A DNA stretch of 64,000 nucleotides from Hydrogenophilus sp. GTDB taxonomy: Bacteria > Pseudomonadota > Gammaproteobacteria > Burkholderiales > Thiobacillaceae. The stretch spans positions 23,643-87,642 of the forward strand of contig DYFL01000004.1 in the NCBI GenBank assembly GCA_020725195.1. Direction: 5' to 3'. Positions 45,401 through 60,400 of the stretch are shown piece by piece. The position numbers and the translations under genes were made by a program. The notes beneath the pieces are model-generated. The model was not told where the DNA came from, ran no database searches, and saw only the letters and a program-made list of their open reading frames with translations. The stretch's first letter is position 1. Every line of letters begins with the position of its first letter.

Positions 45401-48400
45401 GCGGCCTGGAGGAGGGCAAGATCCTGCGGGTGGTCGGCCTGGGGTCGGCCGTGCCTTTCGACAAGGGCAACCCCAACGCCCCGGTCAACCGGCGCATCTC
45501 CATCATCGTGCTGAACAAGAAGACCGAAGAGGCCATCACCAAGGAGGCGCAGCAGGTCGAGGCCGGGACGGCGGGCGAGTTGGGCCAGAGCCTCAGGGAG
45601 TCTGGACATGCCAAGCCGTGACGGCCTGCTGATCGCCCCGGCCGCCCCGCTCCTGCCCCAGGTCCTGCTGCTCCACGTCCTCGCCTGGGCGAGCGTCCTC
45701 CTTGCCGCTGCCGGCTTGGCTTGGTCGGGAACGGACATCGGCGCCCTGGCGCTGGTCCTGCTGCAGGGGGCCGCTGCCTGGGGCCTCTCGTTCAGGCTGG
45801 AGCTGCCGCGCTGGTGGCAGTGGATCAACCTGGGCTTCTTCCCCGCGGCCTGGCTGGCCCTCCAGGCGGAGCTCTCCCCGGCCTGGTACCTCGCGGGCTT
45901 CGCCCTGCTCGCCCTGACCCAATGGGGGGCGGTCAGCACCCGGGTGCCGCTGTATCTCACGGGCCGCCGGGCCCGGGAGGAGGTCGCCCGCCGCCTGGCC
46001 GGCTACCCCGGCGGCAGCTTCCTCGATCTCGGCTGCGGCACGGGCGGCCTGCTCGCCCACCTGGCCCGGTCGAACAGGGCGGCGCGGCTCCACGGCGTCG
46101 AGACGGCCCCCCTGCCCTGGCTCGCCAGCCGCCTGCGCCTGGGCCGGCGCGCCGAGGTCCGCCTGGGCGATCTCCGGGACGAGGGCCTCGCCGGCCACGA
46201 CGTTGTCTATGCCTTCCTCTCGCCCGAGCCCATGGCCCGGCTCTGGCAGCAGGCCCGGCGCGAGATGCGTCCGGGCAGCCTGTTCATCAGCAATTCCTTC
46301 GCCGTGCCCGGCATCGAGCCGGACGAGACGGTGGAACTCGACGGTGGTCGCCAGACGAGGCTGTTGATATGGCGGATGCGCTGACCCTGCAGGACTGGCT
46401 GAGCCGGCTCACGCCGGGCGAGACGCCCATCTTCCGGCATACCCGCGATGCGCTCCTCGCCCTCAGGACGCGAAGCGAGGACATGACGGCCCGGGAACTG
46501 GCCGCCGTCGTCCTGGCCGACCCCCTCGCCACCCTGCGCCTCATCTTCGCCGCCAACAACCGGACCAATCGGCATTTCGGCGCCGATGTCGCCACCGTGG
46601 AGCATGCCCTCATGATGCAGGGCGTGGGCAGGTATCTGGACCGGGTCGCCCAGTGCGGCGTGGTGGAGGACACCCCCATCGGCCAGCGCCCGGAGGCGCT
46701 CAACTCCCTCTACCGGCTGCTGCGGATCGCGCAGCACGCAGCCTGGCAGGCGCGGGACTTCGCCATCCTGCACACCGACGTCCGGGCCGAGGAGGTCCAG
46801 GTCGCCGTCCTGCTCTACTATGCGCCGGAGTTCCTGATCTGGCTGCAGTCGCCCGAGAGCGCCGAGCACCTGGCCCGCCTGCGCCGCAGGCTGGAGTCGA
46901 ACGAGGCCGAGCGGAAGGCGCTCGGCTTCGCCCTCATCCCCCTCAAGCTGGCCATGCTGGAGGCCTGGCGCATCCCCGACCTCACCCGCGACCTGCTGAA
47001 CAAGGACTACGGCGCCCGCCCCCGGCAGGCCATCGTGCAGGCCTGCTTCGAGATCGCCCACCACAGCCGCCACGGCTGGTGGGACGAGCACCTCGATGCG
47101 GCCTACGAGGCCCTGGGCCGCATCGAGAACACCCCGCCGGAGGTCATCGTCGCCACGGTGCACGCCAACGCCGTCCGGGCGGCCCGCTTCGGCCACTGGA
47201 TCCCCGCCGCGCCCGCCGCGGCCTGGCTGCCCATGCTCCCCGGCCCCTGGCCGCCGGAGCCCGGCGAGGAGGAGGAGGAAGCCGCCCCGGCGCCGGCCGC
47301 CCGTCCGCTGCCCGACCCCGACGTCCTGAACCAGGCCCTGCAGGGCATCGAGCAGCACCTGGACGGCTCGCTCACCCTGGCCCAGATGAGCGCGCACATC
47401 CTGCGGGGGCTGCACACGGGGCTGGGCCTGTCGCGCATCCTCTTCGCCATGGTCACCCCCGACGGCAAGCGCGTGAAGAGCCGTTTCACCCTGGGCATAC
47501 CCCAGGACGACCCGCTGCGCCACTTCGAATTCCCTTTGGAGACCCGGGACCTGTTCGGCCAGCTCATGACCAAGATGCAGGGCGTCTGGCTCAACGAGGG
47601 CAACCGCGAAAAGCTCTGGCCCATGGTGAGCCCCGGGCTCAGGGGGGCGATCGGCAGCTACGACTTCTACGCCATGTCCCTCCATGCCGGCAACCGACCC
47701 GTAGGCCTGATCTATGCAGACCGGGGCCACGGCGCCTGCAGCCTGGACGCGCACACCTACGCGGATTTCAAGATGTTCTGCCTGCAGGCCGCCCGGGGGC
47801 TGGGGAGGGTGAGGCAGTAGCGAGGACTGAGGGCTGAGGGCTGAGCGGACTGCCGAGGTGGGTCTTTTGCGCGGTCCTCAGCCCTGCCGACTCAGCCCTT
47901 TTTTTCCGCCAGCCTGAGCCAGGTGCTGACCACGGTGTCCGGGTTGAGCGAGAGGCTGTCGATGCCCTGCTCCATCAGCCACTGCGCCAGATCCGGGTGG
48001 TCCGACGGGCCCTGGCCGCAGATGCCGACATATTTCCCGTTGCGCTTGCAGGCGGCGATGGCCTCGGCCAGGAGCCTCTTCACCGCCGGGTTGCGCTCGT
48101 CGAAGGCCGCGGCCACGAGGCTGGAGTCGCGGTCCACGCCCAGGGTGAGCTGGGTGAGGTCGTTGGAGCCGATGGAGTAGCCGTCGAAGCGCTCGAGGAA
48201 CGCGTCGGCCAGCAGCACGTTGGCGGGGATCTCGCACATCATCACCACCTTGAGGCCGTCCTTGCCGCGTTCGAGGCCCATCTCCGCCAGCACCGCGAGG
48301 GCGGCGTCGGCGTCCTCCAGGGTGCGCACGAAGGGCAGCATGATCTCCACGTTGGTCAGGCCCATGTCCTCGCGCACCCGGCGCACGGCCCGGCACTCCA

Positions 48401-51400
48401 GCTCGAAGGCGCGCCGGAACCGGGGGCTGGCGTAGCGCCCGGCGCCGCGGAACCCGAGCATGGGGTTCTCCTCCTCGGGCTCGTAGAGCCGGCCGCCGGT
48501 GAGGTTGGCGTATTCGTTGGACTTGAAGTCCGACAGGCGCACGATGACCCGCTTGGGCCAGAAGGCGGCGGCGATGGTGGCGATGCCCTCGGCGAGCTTC
48601 TCCACGTAGAAGTCGACGGCGTCGCCATAGCCCTGGGCCTTGGCGGCGATCTCGCGCCGCAGGTCCTCGGGCAGCCGATCGAAGTCCAGGGCGGCGTTGG
48701 GATGCACGCCGATGGTGGTGTTGATGATGAACTCCAGGCGCGCCAGGCCCACGCCCTCGTTGGGCAGCCCGGCGAAGTGGAAGGCCTGCTCGGGGTTGCC
48801 CACGTTCATCATCACCTTGACCGGGATCTCGGGCATGGCCTGCATGGAGATCTCGGCCTTCTCGAACTTGAGTCGCCCCTCGTAGACGTGGCCGTCCTCC
48901 CCTTCCGCGCAGGAGACGGTGACCTCGGTGCCCTCGGGTACGGTCCGGGTGGCGTCGCCCGCCCCCACCACCGCGGGCACGCCGAGCTCGCGGGCGACGA
49001 TGGCCGCATGGCAGGTGCGCCCGCCGCGGTCGGTGACGATGGCGCCGGCGCGCTTCATCACCGGCTCCCAGTCGGGGTCGGTCATCTCGGTGATGAGGAC
49101 GTCGCCGGGCTGGACCTCGTGCATCTGGGCGGCCGAGCGGATGATCCGCGCGCGCCCCTGGCCGATCTTGGCGCCGATGGCGCGTCCCCGCGCCAGCACC
49201 GGGCCGCGCTCCAGGAGCTGGTAGCGGGTCTCGACCTGCCCGGCGCGGGACCTCACCGTCTCCGGCCGGGCCTGGAGGATGTAGAGCTTGCCGTCGATGC
49301 CGTCGCGGCCCCACTCGATGTCCATGGGCCGGCCGTAGTGCTCCTCGATGACGACGGCGTAGCGGGAGAGCTCCAGCAGTTCGTCGTCGGAAAGGGCGAA
49401 GCGGTGGCGGTCCGCCTCCGGCACCGGCTCCACGCGGGTGGAGCGCTCCGCCATCGATTCCTCGGCGAACACCATGCGGATGGCCTTGTCGCCCAGCTTC
49501 CTGCGCACCACGGCGCGCTTGCCCGCGGCGAGCCCCGGCTTGTGCACGTAGTACTCGTCCGGGTTCACCGAGCCCTGCACCACCGTCTCGCCCAGGCCGT
49601 AGGCGGCGTTGATGAAGACCACGTCGCGGAAGCCCGATTCGGTGTCCAGGGTGAACATCACGCCGGCCGCGCCCCGGTCGGAGCGCACCATGCGCTGGAT
49701 GCCGGCGGAGAGCGCCACCACCTCGTGGGCGAAGCCGTGGTGCACGCGGTAGGCGATGGCGCGGTCGTTGTAGAGCGAGGCGAAGCAGCGCTTGACCGCG
49801 TCGAGCAGGTTGTCGGCGCCGCGGATGTTGAGATAGGTCTCCTGCTGGCCGGCGAAGGAGGCGTCGGGCAGGTCCTCGGCGGTGGCCGAGGAGCGCACCG
49901 CGAAGAGCAGGTCCTCGCCCGCCTCCCGGCGCATGGCCTCGTGGGCGGTGCGGATGGCGGCTTCCAGCGCCTCGGGCAGCGGCGTGTCGATCATCCAGCC
50001 GCGGATCTCCCGGCCGGCCCGGGCCAGGGCGGTGACGTCCTCGTAGTCGAGGGCTTCGAGCTTGGCGGCGATGCGCTCGGCGAGCCCCTCGTGCGCCAAA
50101 AATTCCCTGAAGGCGTCGGCCGTGGTGGCGAAGCCGCCGGGGACCCGAACCCCCTTGCCGGCGAGGTTGCGGATCATCTCCCCGAGGGAGGCGTTCTTGC
50201 CGCCGACCTTGTCCACGTCCTGCATGGACAGTTCCTGAAAGCGCGCGATATAGTCCATTTCCGTCCTCGAATGATGGCTAAAAGCGCCGCCTCCTTCCCC
50301 CATGAGCCCAGTGCGCCCGGTCTTCTTCATCTCCGACCACACCGGCATCACTGCCGAGATCATCGGGCAGAGCCTGCTGTCCCAATTCCCCGGCGAAGCG
50401 TTCGCGTTCACCAGTGTACCTTTCGTGGACAGCCTGGAGAAGGCGCAGGACGCGGCAAGGCAGATCCTGGCGGCCTGGCGGCAGTCGAGCCTCAAGCCCC
50501 TGGTCTTCTCCACCCTCACCGACCCCGGCAGCCGCGCGGCGGTCACCGCTACCGGCGCCCTGGTCATGGACGTCTACGGGCAGCTCCTGGGCATGCTCGC
50601 CGGCGAACTGGGCCGCCCGGCCGTGCCCAAGAAGGGGCAGTTCCACGCCATGGTCGACGCCAACGCCTACCACTCGCGCATGGACGCGGTGAACTTCGCG
50701 CTGGCCGCGGACGACGGCCTGGCCACCGAGCGCTACGGCCAGGCCGACCTCATCCTCCTGGGCGTGTCGCGCAGCGGCAAGACCCCGACCGCCCTCTACC
50801 TGGCCATGCACTACGGCCTGCGCGTCGCCAACTACCCGCTCACCCCGGAAAACTTCGAGCGCCCGGGCCTGCCGCCGCAGCTCAAGGCGCACCGCGCCAA
50901 GCTGCGCGGCCTCGTCCTCGCCCCCGAGCGGCTCGCCCAGATCCGCGCCGAGCGCCGCCCGGGCAGCCGCTACGCCGCGCCGGAGACCTGCCGCGGGGAG
51001 CTGCGGGCGTCGGAAGACCTGATGCGCGCGGAAGGCATCCCCATCATAGACACCACCCGCCGCTCGGTGGAAGAGATCGCCGCCCTGCTCAAGCTGTCGC
51101 TCACCTGAACGCCGCGCCCCCTGGCGGCCTCAGCCGCGACCGCGGCGCTGAGCCGGTGCAGGCCGAATGCCCGGGTTGCGCGTCGGGGACGGTGCCACCG
51201 GATCGCTCAGCAGCCCCGCAGCTGGCGCACCCGCTCGAACAGGCAGACCGCCGCCGCGCTGGCGACGTTGAGCGACTCCACCGCGCCGGGCATGGGGATG
51301 GTGAAGGGCCGGCAGCGCGCGCTCAGCGCCTCGGCCAGGCCGGCGCCTTCGTTGCCGAAGGCGAAGGCCACCGCACCGCGCAGGTCCAGGTCGTACAGGC

Positions 51401-54400
51401 TCGCCTTCGCGCCGAGCACCGCGGCGTAGGCGCGGCCCCGATAGCGCCCGGCCACTGCGGGCAGGTCCGCCCGCTCGTGGATGGCCAGCCGGAACTGGGC
51501 CCCCTGCCCGCCCCTCAGGGTCTTGGGCGACCAGGCGTCCGCGCAGCCCTGGGACAGGTAGGCGGCCTCGACGCCGGCGGCGGCCGCGCTGCGCAGGATG
51601 GCCCCCAGGTTGCCCGGGTCCTGGATGTCCTCGAGCAGGACCGCGCAGCGGCAGTCCTGTGCGGCGGGCCGGGGGATCTCGACGAGCGCGAGCCAGCCCG
51701 TCGGCGTCTTCACGGGCGACAGGGCACGCACGAGGGCCTCGCTCAGGACCCGCCGCGGCACGCCGGCCGTGGCCGCCTCGGCCGCCGGCAGCGGCGCCGC
51801 CGCCTCGGAGACGATCAGCCTCTCCAGACGCAGACCGGCCTGCAGGGCCGCCTCGATCAGGTGCCAGCCGTCCAGCAGGGTCAGGCCGGCCTGGCGCCGG
51901 GCGCGGCTCGATTCGGCCAGCTCCAGCAGGAAACGGAACTCGGGATTGCTGCGGGAGGTGATCGGCCGGCCGCCGTGCTCGAGACCCGAAGGTTCCGGCG
52001 CAGGCCCCTGTTCGCGCAGAGATGCCGGCCCACCCCGGGGGGTGGGCGGCCTCGCCTTCACCGGCATGTGCCGACCGAGCCTTCCGCGCACAGGCGCCCG
52101 TCGGTCCAGCTCGCCTTGTCGAGGCGCACGCCATCGAGGCGGGCCCCCTCCAGCCTGGCGCCGGTGAGGACTGCATAGCTCAGGTCGGCCCCGCTCAGGT
52201 CGGCCCCGCTCAGGTCGGCCCCGCTCAGGTCGGCCGCCCGCAGCATGGCGCCCTCCAGGCTGGCGGCGCGCAGGCTGGCCTGCGGCATGTGGGCATACCT
52301 GAGGTCCGCGCCCGTCAGGTCGGCGCCGTCCAGGCGCACGGCCGCCATGCGGCCCGAGCTCAACACAGCCCCGCCCAGGCGGGCATGGGGCTTGTCGCAG
52401 GCGCTCCAGTTGACGCCCTGCCCCACCGCCTGGCAGTCCACCTCGCCGGTCGGCCTGACGATGAGCATCCCCTCGCCCTGGCCCCACCAGACGCCGGCCG
52501 CCGAGGCGGCCACGACCACCAGGGCCGCAATGCCCATCCGCAGCCCGGGGCGCCGCTCCCGCTCGGCCCGGATCATCTCCTGGGTCACCTGGTGGTCGTG
52601 GCGCAGCGCCTCGAACTGGGAGGGCTCGCCCGCGCGGCGCTCGGCCTCCACCCCGGGCTGGTCGTAGAGCCTCTCGTCCAGCCAGCGCCGGCGCGCCCGT
52701 GCCCGCTCCGCCTCCCAGAGCCCCTGTTCGCTGTCCGCCTCAGGCGCCGCCGGCGCGGCCGGGTCGGGCGGCGGGAAATGGCCGCTCGCCTCGATCGTGA
52801 TCCAATGCTCGCCGTCCAGGCTGATCTCGTCCGTGTGCCCGAGACGCCCGAGGAGCAGGTATTCCTCGATCTGCGGGCCGGGATAGGGTCCGTACGCCTT
52901 GCCGTTCCTGCGGACATACCAGCGGAATTGCGTCATGGTGCAGGCCGTCGATGCAATGGGGCCATTCTAACCCCAGCCCGGCGCACCGGCGCCGGCCGCC
53001 GCATCCGCCCGGGGTGCGGCCGGCGGCTGCGCGGCCTTCCGGGAGGGCTCACTGCCCGAAGGCGCCGCCGACCAGGTACGCCGTGTAGCCGACATAGGCG
53101 GCCAGCAGGGCCGCGCCCTCGAAGCGGTTGATGCGGCCTGGGCCGCGGAACCCGTAGCCGAAGACGAAGAGGGAGACGGTCAGCGCGGCCATGACCGCGA
53201 TGTCCCGCGAGAAGACCTCCGTCCCTACCGCCATGGGCTGGATCATCCCTGCGATCCCCACCACGGCCAGGGTGTTGAACAGGTTGGAGCCGAGCACGTT
53301 GCCGAGCGCGATGTCGTGCTCGCCCCTGCGGGTGGCGATGAGAGAAGAGGCCAGCTCCGGCAGCGAGGTGCCGACGGCGACGATGGTCAGGCCGATGATC
53401 AGGTCGCTCACGCCGAAGCCCTGGGCGATTTCCACCGCGCCCCAGACCAGGATGCGGGAGCTGACGATCAGCAGCGCCAGGCCGACGACCAGCCAGACCA
53501 CGGCCCGGCCGACCGGCATGGCACGGACCTCCAGCTCCTGCTCCATCTCGCTGCCCAGCGCATCGGCCTTTTTCTGCAGGCCCTGCCAGAGGGTCCAGGC
53601 CATCAGCGCGCCGAAGACGCCCAGCAGCGCCAGGGCATCGGCGCCGCTGATCTCCCCGTCCCGGAGCTGCCAGGCGGCCAGGGCCGTGACGCCGGTGAGG
53701 ATGGGCAATTCCTTGCGCAGCACCTGCGAGTGGACGGCGATGGGGCTGATCAGCGCCGTCAGCCCCAGGATGAGGGCGATGTTGGTGATGTTCGAGCCGT
53801 AGGCGTTGCCGAGGGCAAGACCGGGGTTGCCCTGCGAGGCCGCGAGCGCGGACACCACCATCTCGGGCGCGGAGGTGCCGAAGCCGACGACCACCATGCC
53901 GATGAGCAGCGGCGGCATGCCGAAATGGCGCGCGGCCGAGGCCGAGCCTCCAACGAACCGGTCGGCGCTCCAGACCAGGAGCGCCAGGCCGAAGGCGACT
54001 GCGAGAAAAGCGGTGGTCATCATGCCCCTGCATTCGAAATCGCAGCCGCCCGCAAACGGTCGGTCACGTCATGGACGGGAAACCAATGTCGCATCTGCGA
54101 CGAGAGTCTGTCACAAGACCCTCTCGCGAGTCGATCCATCGCCCCCCGGCCAGCAGGTGGCCGTGCTCGAGGAGCCGATGACCCTGCGGCACGACATATG
54201 GCCTCCGGGGGCAGCGCCGGGATGACGGCCGATGCGTTGCGGGGTCTTGGGCGTTGGCGGCGGGGCCGGCTAGACGGGGGTATCCAGGCGCCGCGTCCAG
54301 TCCTCCACCTCCCCGGTGGCGAGGCGCTTCGCCGCCAGTGCCCGCCAGCCGGCCGCCAGGGCATCGATACGGGCCAGCGCGGTGAGCTCATCACGGTTCA

Positions 54401-57400
54401 GGCAATCGCGGCAGAGCGCATTCAGCACCCTGGCGAGGGGCCAATCGGGGTGGGGCCGCTCGATGAGCGCGAGCCTGTCGCCCGGGCCGACGCCGCCCTC
54501 GGTGAGCACCCTGCAGTACCAGCCCGTGCGCCCGCTCTCCTGTACGCGCCGCGCCATGTCGCCGACGCCGAAGCGCACATTGAGCTTCCAGCAGGGTTGC
54601 CTCGCCTGCGAGACCTGGACGATGGCCTCGCCCAGGGTGAAGACGTCGCCGACGCAGACCGTCGCCTCGGTCAGCCCCAGCGTGGACAGGTTCTCGCCGA
54701 ACGCCCCCGGCTCGCACAGCGCCGCCCGCTCGGGCATTTCCCGGCGCCAGGCCGCGTAGTGCTCGCAGGGGTAGTGATGCAGGGCCTTGTCGGGGCCGCC
54801 GTGATGGCGCCGATCGGCCTGTTCGTCACCCGCCAGGCCGAGCCGGGTCAGCGCGATGCGGCCGGCGACGGGCTGCTTGCGTATGGCGCTGGTCTGGCCC
54901 CGGGGGCCCAGGGGTTCGACGCGGCCGACGCGCAGGGACAGGAGATCCGCAACCAGCGGCCGTGGCGATCTCGCGCATGCGGTGATGGCCGTCAAGTTCT
55001 TTCGTTTCCCATCAATGATTGCCCAGCCGCCTGAGCAGCGCCAGGACCCGGCGCCGCAGGAAGTCCAGCTCCATCTGCGCCATGCGGGCGCGGCTGCCCA
55101 GGGCGGAGACCGTCGTGCCCCCGGCGGCGCATTCCCGGTAGACGGTGCGGCTGCGCAGGCTGGCGGACAGGAGCGGGATGCCGAACTCCGGCAGCAGGGC
55201 GATGACCTCGCGCGACATCAGGGTATGGGGCTGCAGCTGGTTGAGCACGATGCGGGCATGCAGTTCGGGGTTCTTCATGCGGGCGGCCTCGATGGCCTCG
55301 CGGATGCGGGCCGAGGCCCAGATGTCGAGGGGCGAGGGTACGATGGGGACCAGGGCGAGGTGGGCGAGCCTGAGGGCGCTGCCGGTCACCGGGGCGGAGG
55401 CCGCGGGCGGGCTGTCGATGACCACGTAGTCGAACTCGTCGAGCCGCTTGCGCAGACGCTTGTGCAGCTTGCCCTCCTCGCCCGAATAGTCCTCCACCTC
55501 GGCCGGGAAGCCTACGCCCTGCCCGGCCCAGTGGCGGGCGGTGTTCTGCGGGTCGGCGTCCGCCACCAGCACCCGGTGGCCCGCCTCGCCCAGTGCCCCC
55601 GCGAGCAGCATGGCGACGGTGGTCTTGCCCGCCCCGCCCTTCTGGTTCACCACCGCGATGACGCGCGCGCCCATGGCCTTGCCTCGCTTGAAGTGCCGCC
55701 GTTCATGCACCTTTCCCGGGCGAAGACGGGCTTCGCGCAAGGGTGCGGGAAATGAACGGCGCAGAGGGTATCAGACGACAAGCTCGGCATGCCAGCCTTG
55801 CGGCGCGAGCCCGCGGGCCTCGGAGCCCTGGCGCAGGGCGTCGAGGAAGTCCTTGGGCCCGGCGGCGTAGAGGTCGTGGCGCGCGAGGTCGGGGTGGCCC
55901 GCCAGGATCGCCTCGACCACCTGCGCCGCCCCGCCTTTGGCCGTCAGGGGCACATAGGTGAAGTTGTCCAGGGCGTCGGCCCAGGCCCGGCAGAGGTTGT
56001 CCTGGTAGTGGCCGAGCCCCTCGGCCACCCAGTACAGGTGCATGGTCTCGGCCTGCTCCAGGGACATGGCGTGCTGGACCAGGCTCTTGATCGGCGCGAA
56101 GCCGTCCTCCCAGGCCGCGAAGATCACCGGCCGCCGGGACTCCATGCGGATGACGAATGCCCCGCCGGGGCCCTCGAGGGTCACCGTGTCCTCCTTGCGC
56201 AGGTCCTCGAAGGCCTTGCGGGCGAAGGGCCGGTTGTCGCGCCGCACGTGCACCTCGATGTGCCGGTCCTCGCAGGGGCAGCTGGCGACGTAGTACTCGC
56301 CGCTCGCGCCCTCCGCCCGGAGGTTGACGTACTGCCCGGCCAGGAAGCGCAGCCGCTGGCTGCGCGGCGTGGTCAGGTGCAGGGCGAGGATCTGCTCGCC
56401 CAACGGCTCGATGGCCTTGACCCGGGTGGGGATGGTCTGCTGCGGGATGTCCACCGCGCCCGCCACCTGCGCCTCCAGCACCACGTCGGTGATGGCGGTG
56501 TAGGAGCACATGAGCAGGGTGCCGTCGGCCTTCTCGGCATCGCTCAACACGTAGTCGTGGGGGTGGACCTTCTTCACCTGGCCGGAGACGAGCCGCGCGC
56601 GGCACTCGCCGCAGTTGCCGTTGCTGCAGCCGTAGTTGAGCGGGATGCCGGCGCGCAGGGCCGCCTCGAGCAGGGTGTCGTTGCCTTCGACGAAGAAGTC
56701 GTGGCCCGAGGGCTGCACCCGGACGTGGGCGGACATGATGCGCATGACGCTCTCCTGGGCGAGGAGCGCCTTGCCGCGCTCCGCATCCGCTGGGGTTTCC
56801 CGGATCTGCTGCCTGAGCCAGTGCCTGAGCTCGGCGGCCTGCCGGTCGCCGGCGCGGGCCGACTCGCCGAGCCGCTCCGCGAGCCAGTCGAAGACCTGAT
56901 CGTAATGCAGCAAGAGCGACTTGGCCGAGGCGAACTCCTTGCCCAGCTCGTAGAGCCGCTCGGCCAGCACCTCCTTGTCGGGCAGGGTGCGCTCGTAGAC
57001 CCGCTTGCCGAAGGCGCGGCGCTTGATCTCCTCGACCCGCTTGAATTCCCCGTCGTCCTCCCACTGCACGTCGGGGAAGACACGCAGGAGCTCCTCCATC
57101 TCCACCATGCCGTCGAAGGTGGCGAGCTCATTGTTGCGGATCATCCGCTGCAGCGCCGTGCGGGACACGCCCACCAGGTGCGCCACGCGGGAGAGGGGGA
57201 GCAGGTGCGACATAGGGTTATGATAGTCGGACGCCCAGGAGAACCAAGCCGGCACCGCGCCCGATAACGACATGCTGAAGATCGCCACCCGCCCCGCCCC
57301 CCCTGCCGCCGTCCAGGCCCTGCGCGAGGCGGGCCATCCGGCCCTGCTGGCGCGGCTCTACGCGGCGCGCGGCGTGGGCGGGGCGGGCGAGCTGCGCAGC

Positions 57401-60400
57401 CGCCTCGCGGAGCTGGAGCCCTATGCCCCGATGAAGAACGTCGAGGCCGCCGCGGCGCGCCTCGCCGACGCCCTCGCGCGCGGCGAGCGCCTGCTGGTGG
57501 TGGCCGACTACGACGCCGACGGGGCCACGGCCTGCGCGGTGGCGGTGGCGGGCCTGCGGGCCCTGGGCGCGGCGGTCGACTACCTGGTGCCCAACCGCTT
57601 CGACTACGGCTACGGCCTGTCGCCCGAGATCGTGCGCCTCGCCGCCGAGCGCCGCCCCGACCTCCTCGTCACCGTGGACAACGGCATCGCCGCCCACGCC
57701 GGGGTGGAGGAGGCAAGGCGGCTGGGCATGGAGGTCGTCGTCACCGACCACCACCTGCCGGGCGACACCCTGCCCGAGGCCCTCATCGTCAACCCCAACC
57801 AGCCCGGCTGCCCCTTCCCGAGCAAGCACCTGGCCGGCGTCGGGGTCATGTTCTACGTGCTCACCGCCCTGCGCGCAGAACTGCGCCGCCGCGGCGCCTT
57901 CAGCGGGCGCGCCGAGCCCAACCTCGCCGAGCTCCTGGACCTGGTGGCCCTGGGCACGGTGGCCGACGTGGTGAGGCTCGACGCCAACAACCGCCTGCTG
58001 GTGGCCCAGGGGCTGGCCCGGATGCGCCGCGGCCTCGCCCGGCCGGGCATCGACGCCCTGTTCCGCGCCGCCGGGCGCGAGCCCGCGCGCGCCGGGGTCT
58101 ACGACCTGGGCTTCGTGCTGGGCCCGCGGCTCAACGCCGCCGGGCGCCTGACCGACATGAGCCTGGGGATCGAATGCCTGCTCGCGCCGGACGCCGGCAC
58201 CGCCCTCGGGCTCGCCCGCGAGCTCGACCGCCTCAACCGCGAGCGGCGCGAGATCGAGGCCGACATGCAGGGGCAGGCCCTGGCCCTCCTGGAGGGCATC
58301 GCCGTGGCCGAGGGCTACAGCCTCGCCCTCTACGAGCCCGGCTGGCACCAGGGCGTGGTGGGCCTGCTCGCCTCCCGGCTCAAGGAGCGCCACCACCGCC
58401 CCACCCTGGTCTTCGCCGACGGCGGCGACGGGCTCATCAAGGGCTCGGGCCGCTCCATCCCGGGGCTGCACCTGCGCGACGCCCTGGACCTCGTCGACCG
58501 GCACCACCCGGGGCTGATCCTCAAGTTCGGCGGCCACGCCGCGGCGGCGGGTCTCAGCCTGCGCGAGGCGGACTTCCCCCGCTTCAAGGAGAGTTTCGAG
58601 GCCGTCTCCCGCGAGCTGCTCACCCCCGCGCACCTGGAGCGGGTGATCGAGACCGACGGCGAGCTCGCCGCCGCGGAATGCACCCTGGACAACGCCCAGG
58701 CGCTGGCCGCCGCGGTCTGGGGCCAGGGCTTCCCGCCGCCCGCCTTCCACGGCGAATTCGCCTTGGAGCACCAGCGCCTGGTGGGCGAAAAGCATCTCAA
58801 GCTGAAATTGCACGGAGGCGGCATTTCGGCGCAGGCCATGCTCTTCAACCACGACGCCCCCTTGCCCGAGCGCATCCAGGCCGTCTACCGCCTGGAGGTC
58901 AACGAATACAACGGCACGCGCAGCCTGCAGCTGACCCTGGAGCACTGGGCGCCCAAGCCATGACCGATTTCATCGACACCCTCTGGCCCGCCTCCGCCTT
59001 CCTCATCAGCCTCGCCATCGGCCTGCTGATCGGCCTGGAGCGGGAGCGCTCGCCGGCGGCCAAGGCGGGCCTGCGCACCTTCTCCCTGGTGGCCCTGGCC
59101 GGCACCCTGGGGGCCCTGCTCACCGAGCTGACCGGCGCCCCCTGGCTGCTCGGGGCGGGGCTGCTGGTGCTGGGCGGCATGATGGTCGCCTCCTACATGC
59201 GCGCGCCCTGGGAGGGCGACCCCGGCACCACCACCATCGCCGCCGTCGTGGTGTGCTACGGCCTGGGGGCGCTGATCTGGTACCGCTATGTGCAGCTGGC
59301 GGTGATGCTCGCCATCCTCGCCACCATCCTGCTCTACTTCAAGGGCGAGCTGCACGGGGTGACCGAGCGCCTGACGCGCAAGGACCTGGTCTCCGTGCTG
59401 CAGTTCGCCGTGCTCTCCTTCGTCATCCTGCCGGTGCTGCCGAACGAGGACTACGGCCCCTACAGCGCGCTCAACCCGCACCAGATCTGGTGGATGGTGG
59501 TGCTGATCTCGGGCCTGTCGCTGGCGGGCTACGCGGCCCTGCGCCTCGCCGGCCCCGAGCGCGGCACGGTGGTCACCGGGCTCTTCGGCGGCGCGGTCTC
59601 CAGCACCGCCACCACGCTGGCCTTCGCCCGCAACAGCCGGGCCGACCCCGGGCTCACCGGCATCGCCGCCCTGGTCATCCTGCTCGCCAACTGGGTGGTG
59701 CTGGTGCGCATCGGCATCGTCACCGCCGTCGTCATGCCGTCCCTGTGGCCGAAGGTTGCCCTCATGCTGGCGGGCGGCGCCGTGGCGGGGCTCGTCGCCA
59801 TCTACCTCTTCTGGCGGCGGCTGCACCTCAAGCCCGAGGCCCCGGCGCTGGAGATCGGCAACCCGGCCGAGCTGAAAGCGGCCCTGACCTTCGGCGGCCT
59901 CTACGCCGGGGTGCTCTTCGCCGCCGCCTGGCTCTCCGACGCGGTGGGCAACCAGGGCCTCTACGCCGTCGCCCTGGTCTCGGGCCTGACCGACGTGGAT
60001 GCCATCACGCTGTCCAGCCTGAGGCTCTTCGGCATCGGCACCCTGCAGGCCGAGCAGGCCACGACCGCCATCCTCATCGCCCTGCTCGCCAACATCGCCT
60101 TCAAGGCCGGGCTCGCCGCCTTCATCAGCGGCGCGGCCCTCGCCCGGCGGGTGGTCCCGGGCATGGCGGCGGTGGCGGCAGGTCTGGTCGCGGCGTGGGG
60201 GCTCGCCGGCCAGGTCTCCTAAGCACCGCCGGCATCACGGCGGGTCCTGGGGCTCTTTCAAAATTTGAGCGGGTCACTTCAGCTCATGAAGCTGGCGTGC
60301 CCCGGTCCCTTCCCCCCTGAGGGGGGATCCGAGAGCAAGCCCCCTTGCCTGCGCTATCCACGCGTCTTGCAAAAGAACCATCCTGGGAGGCCGGGCGCCA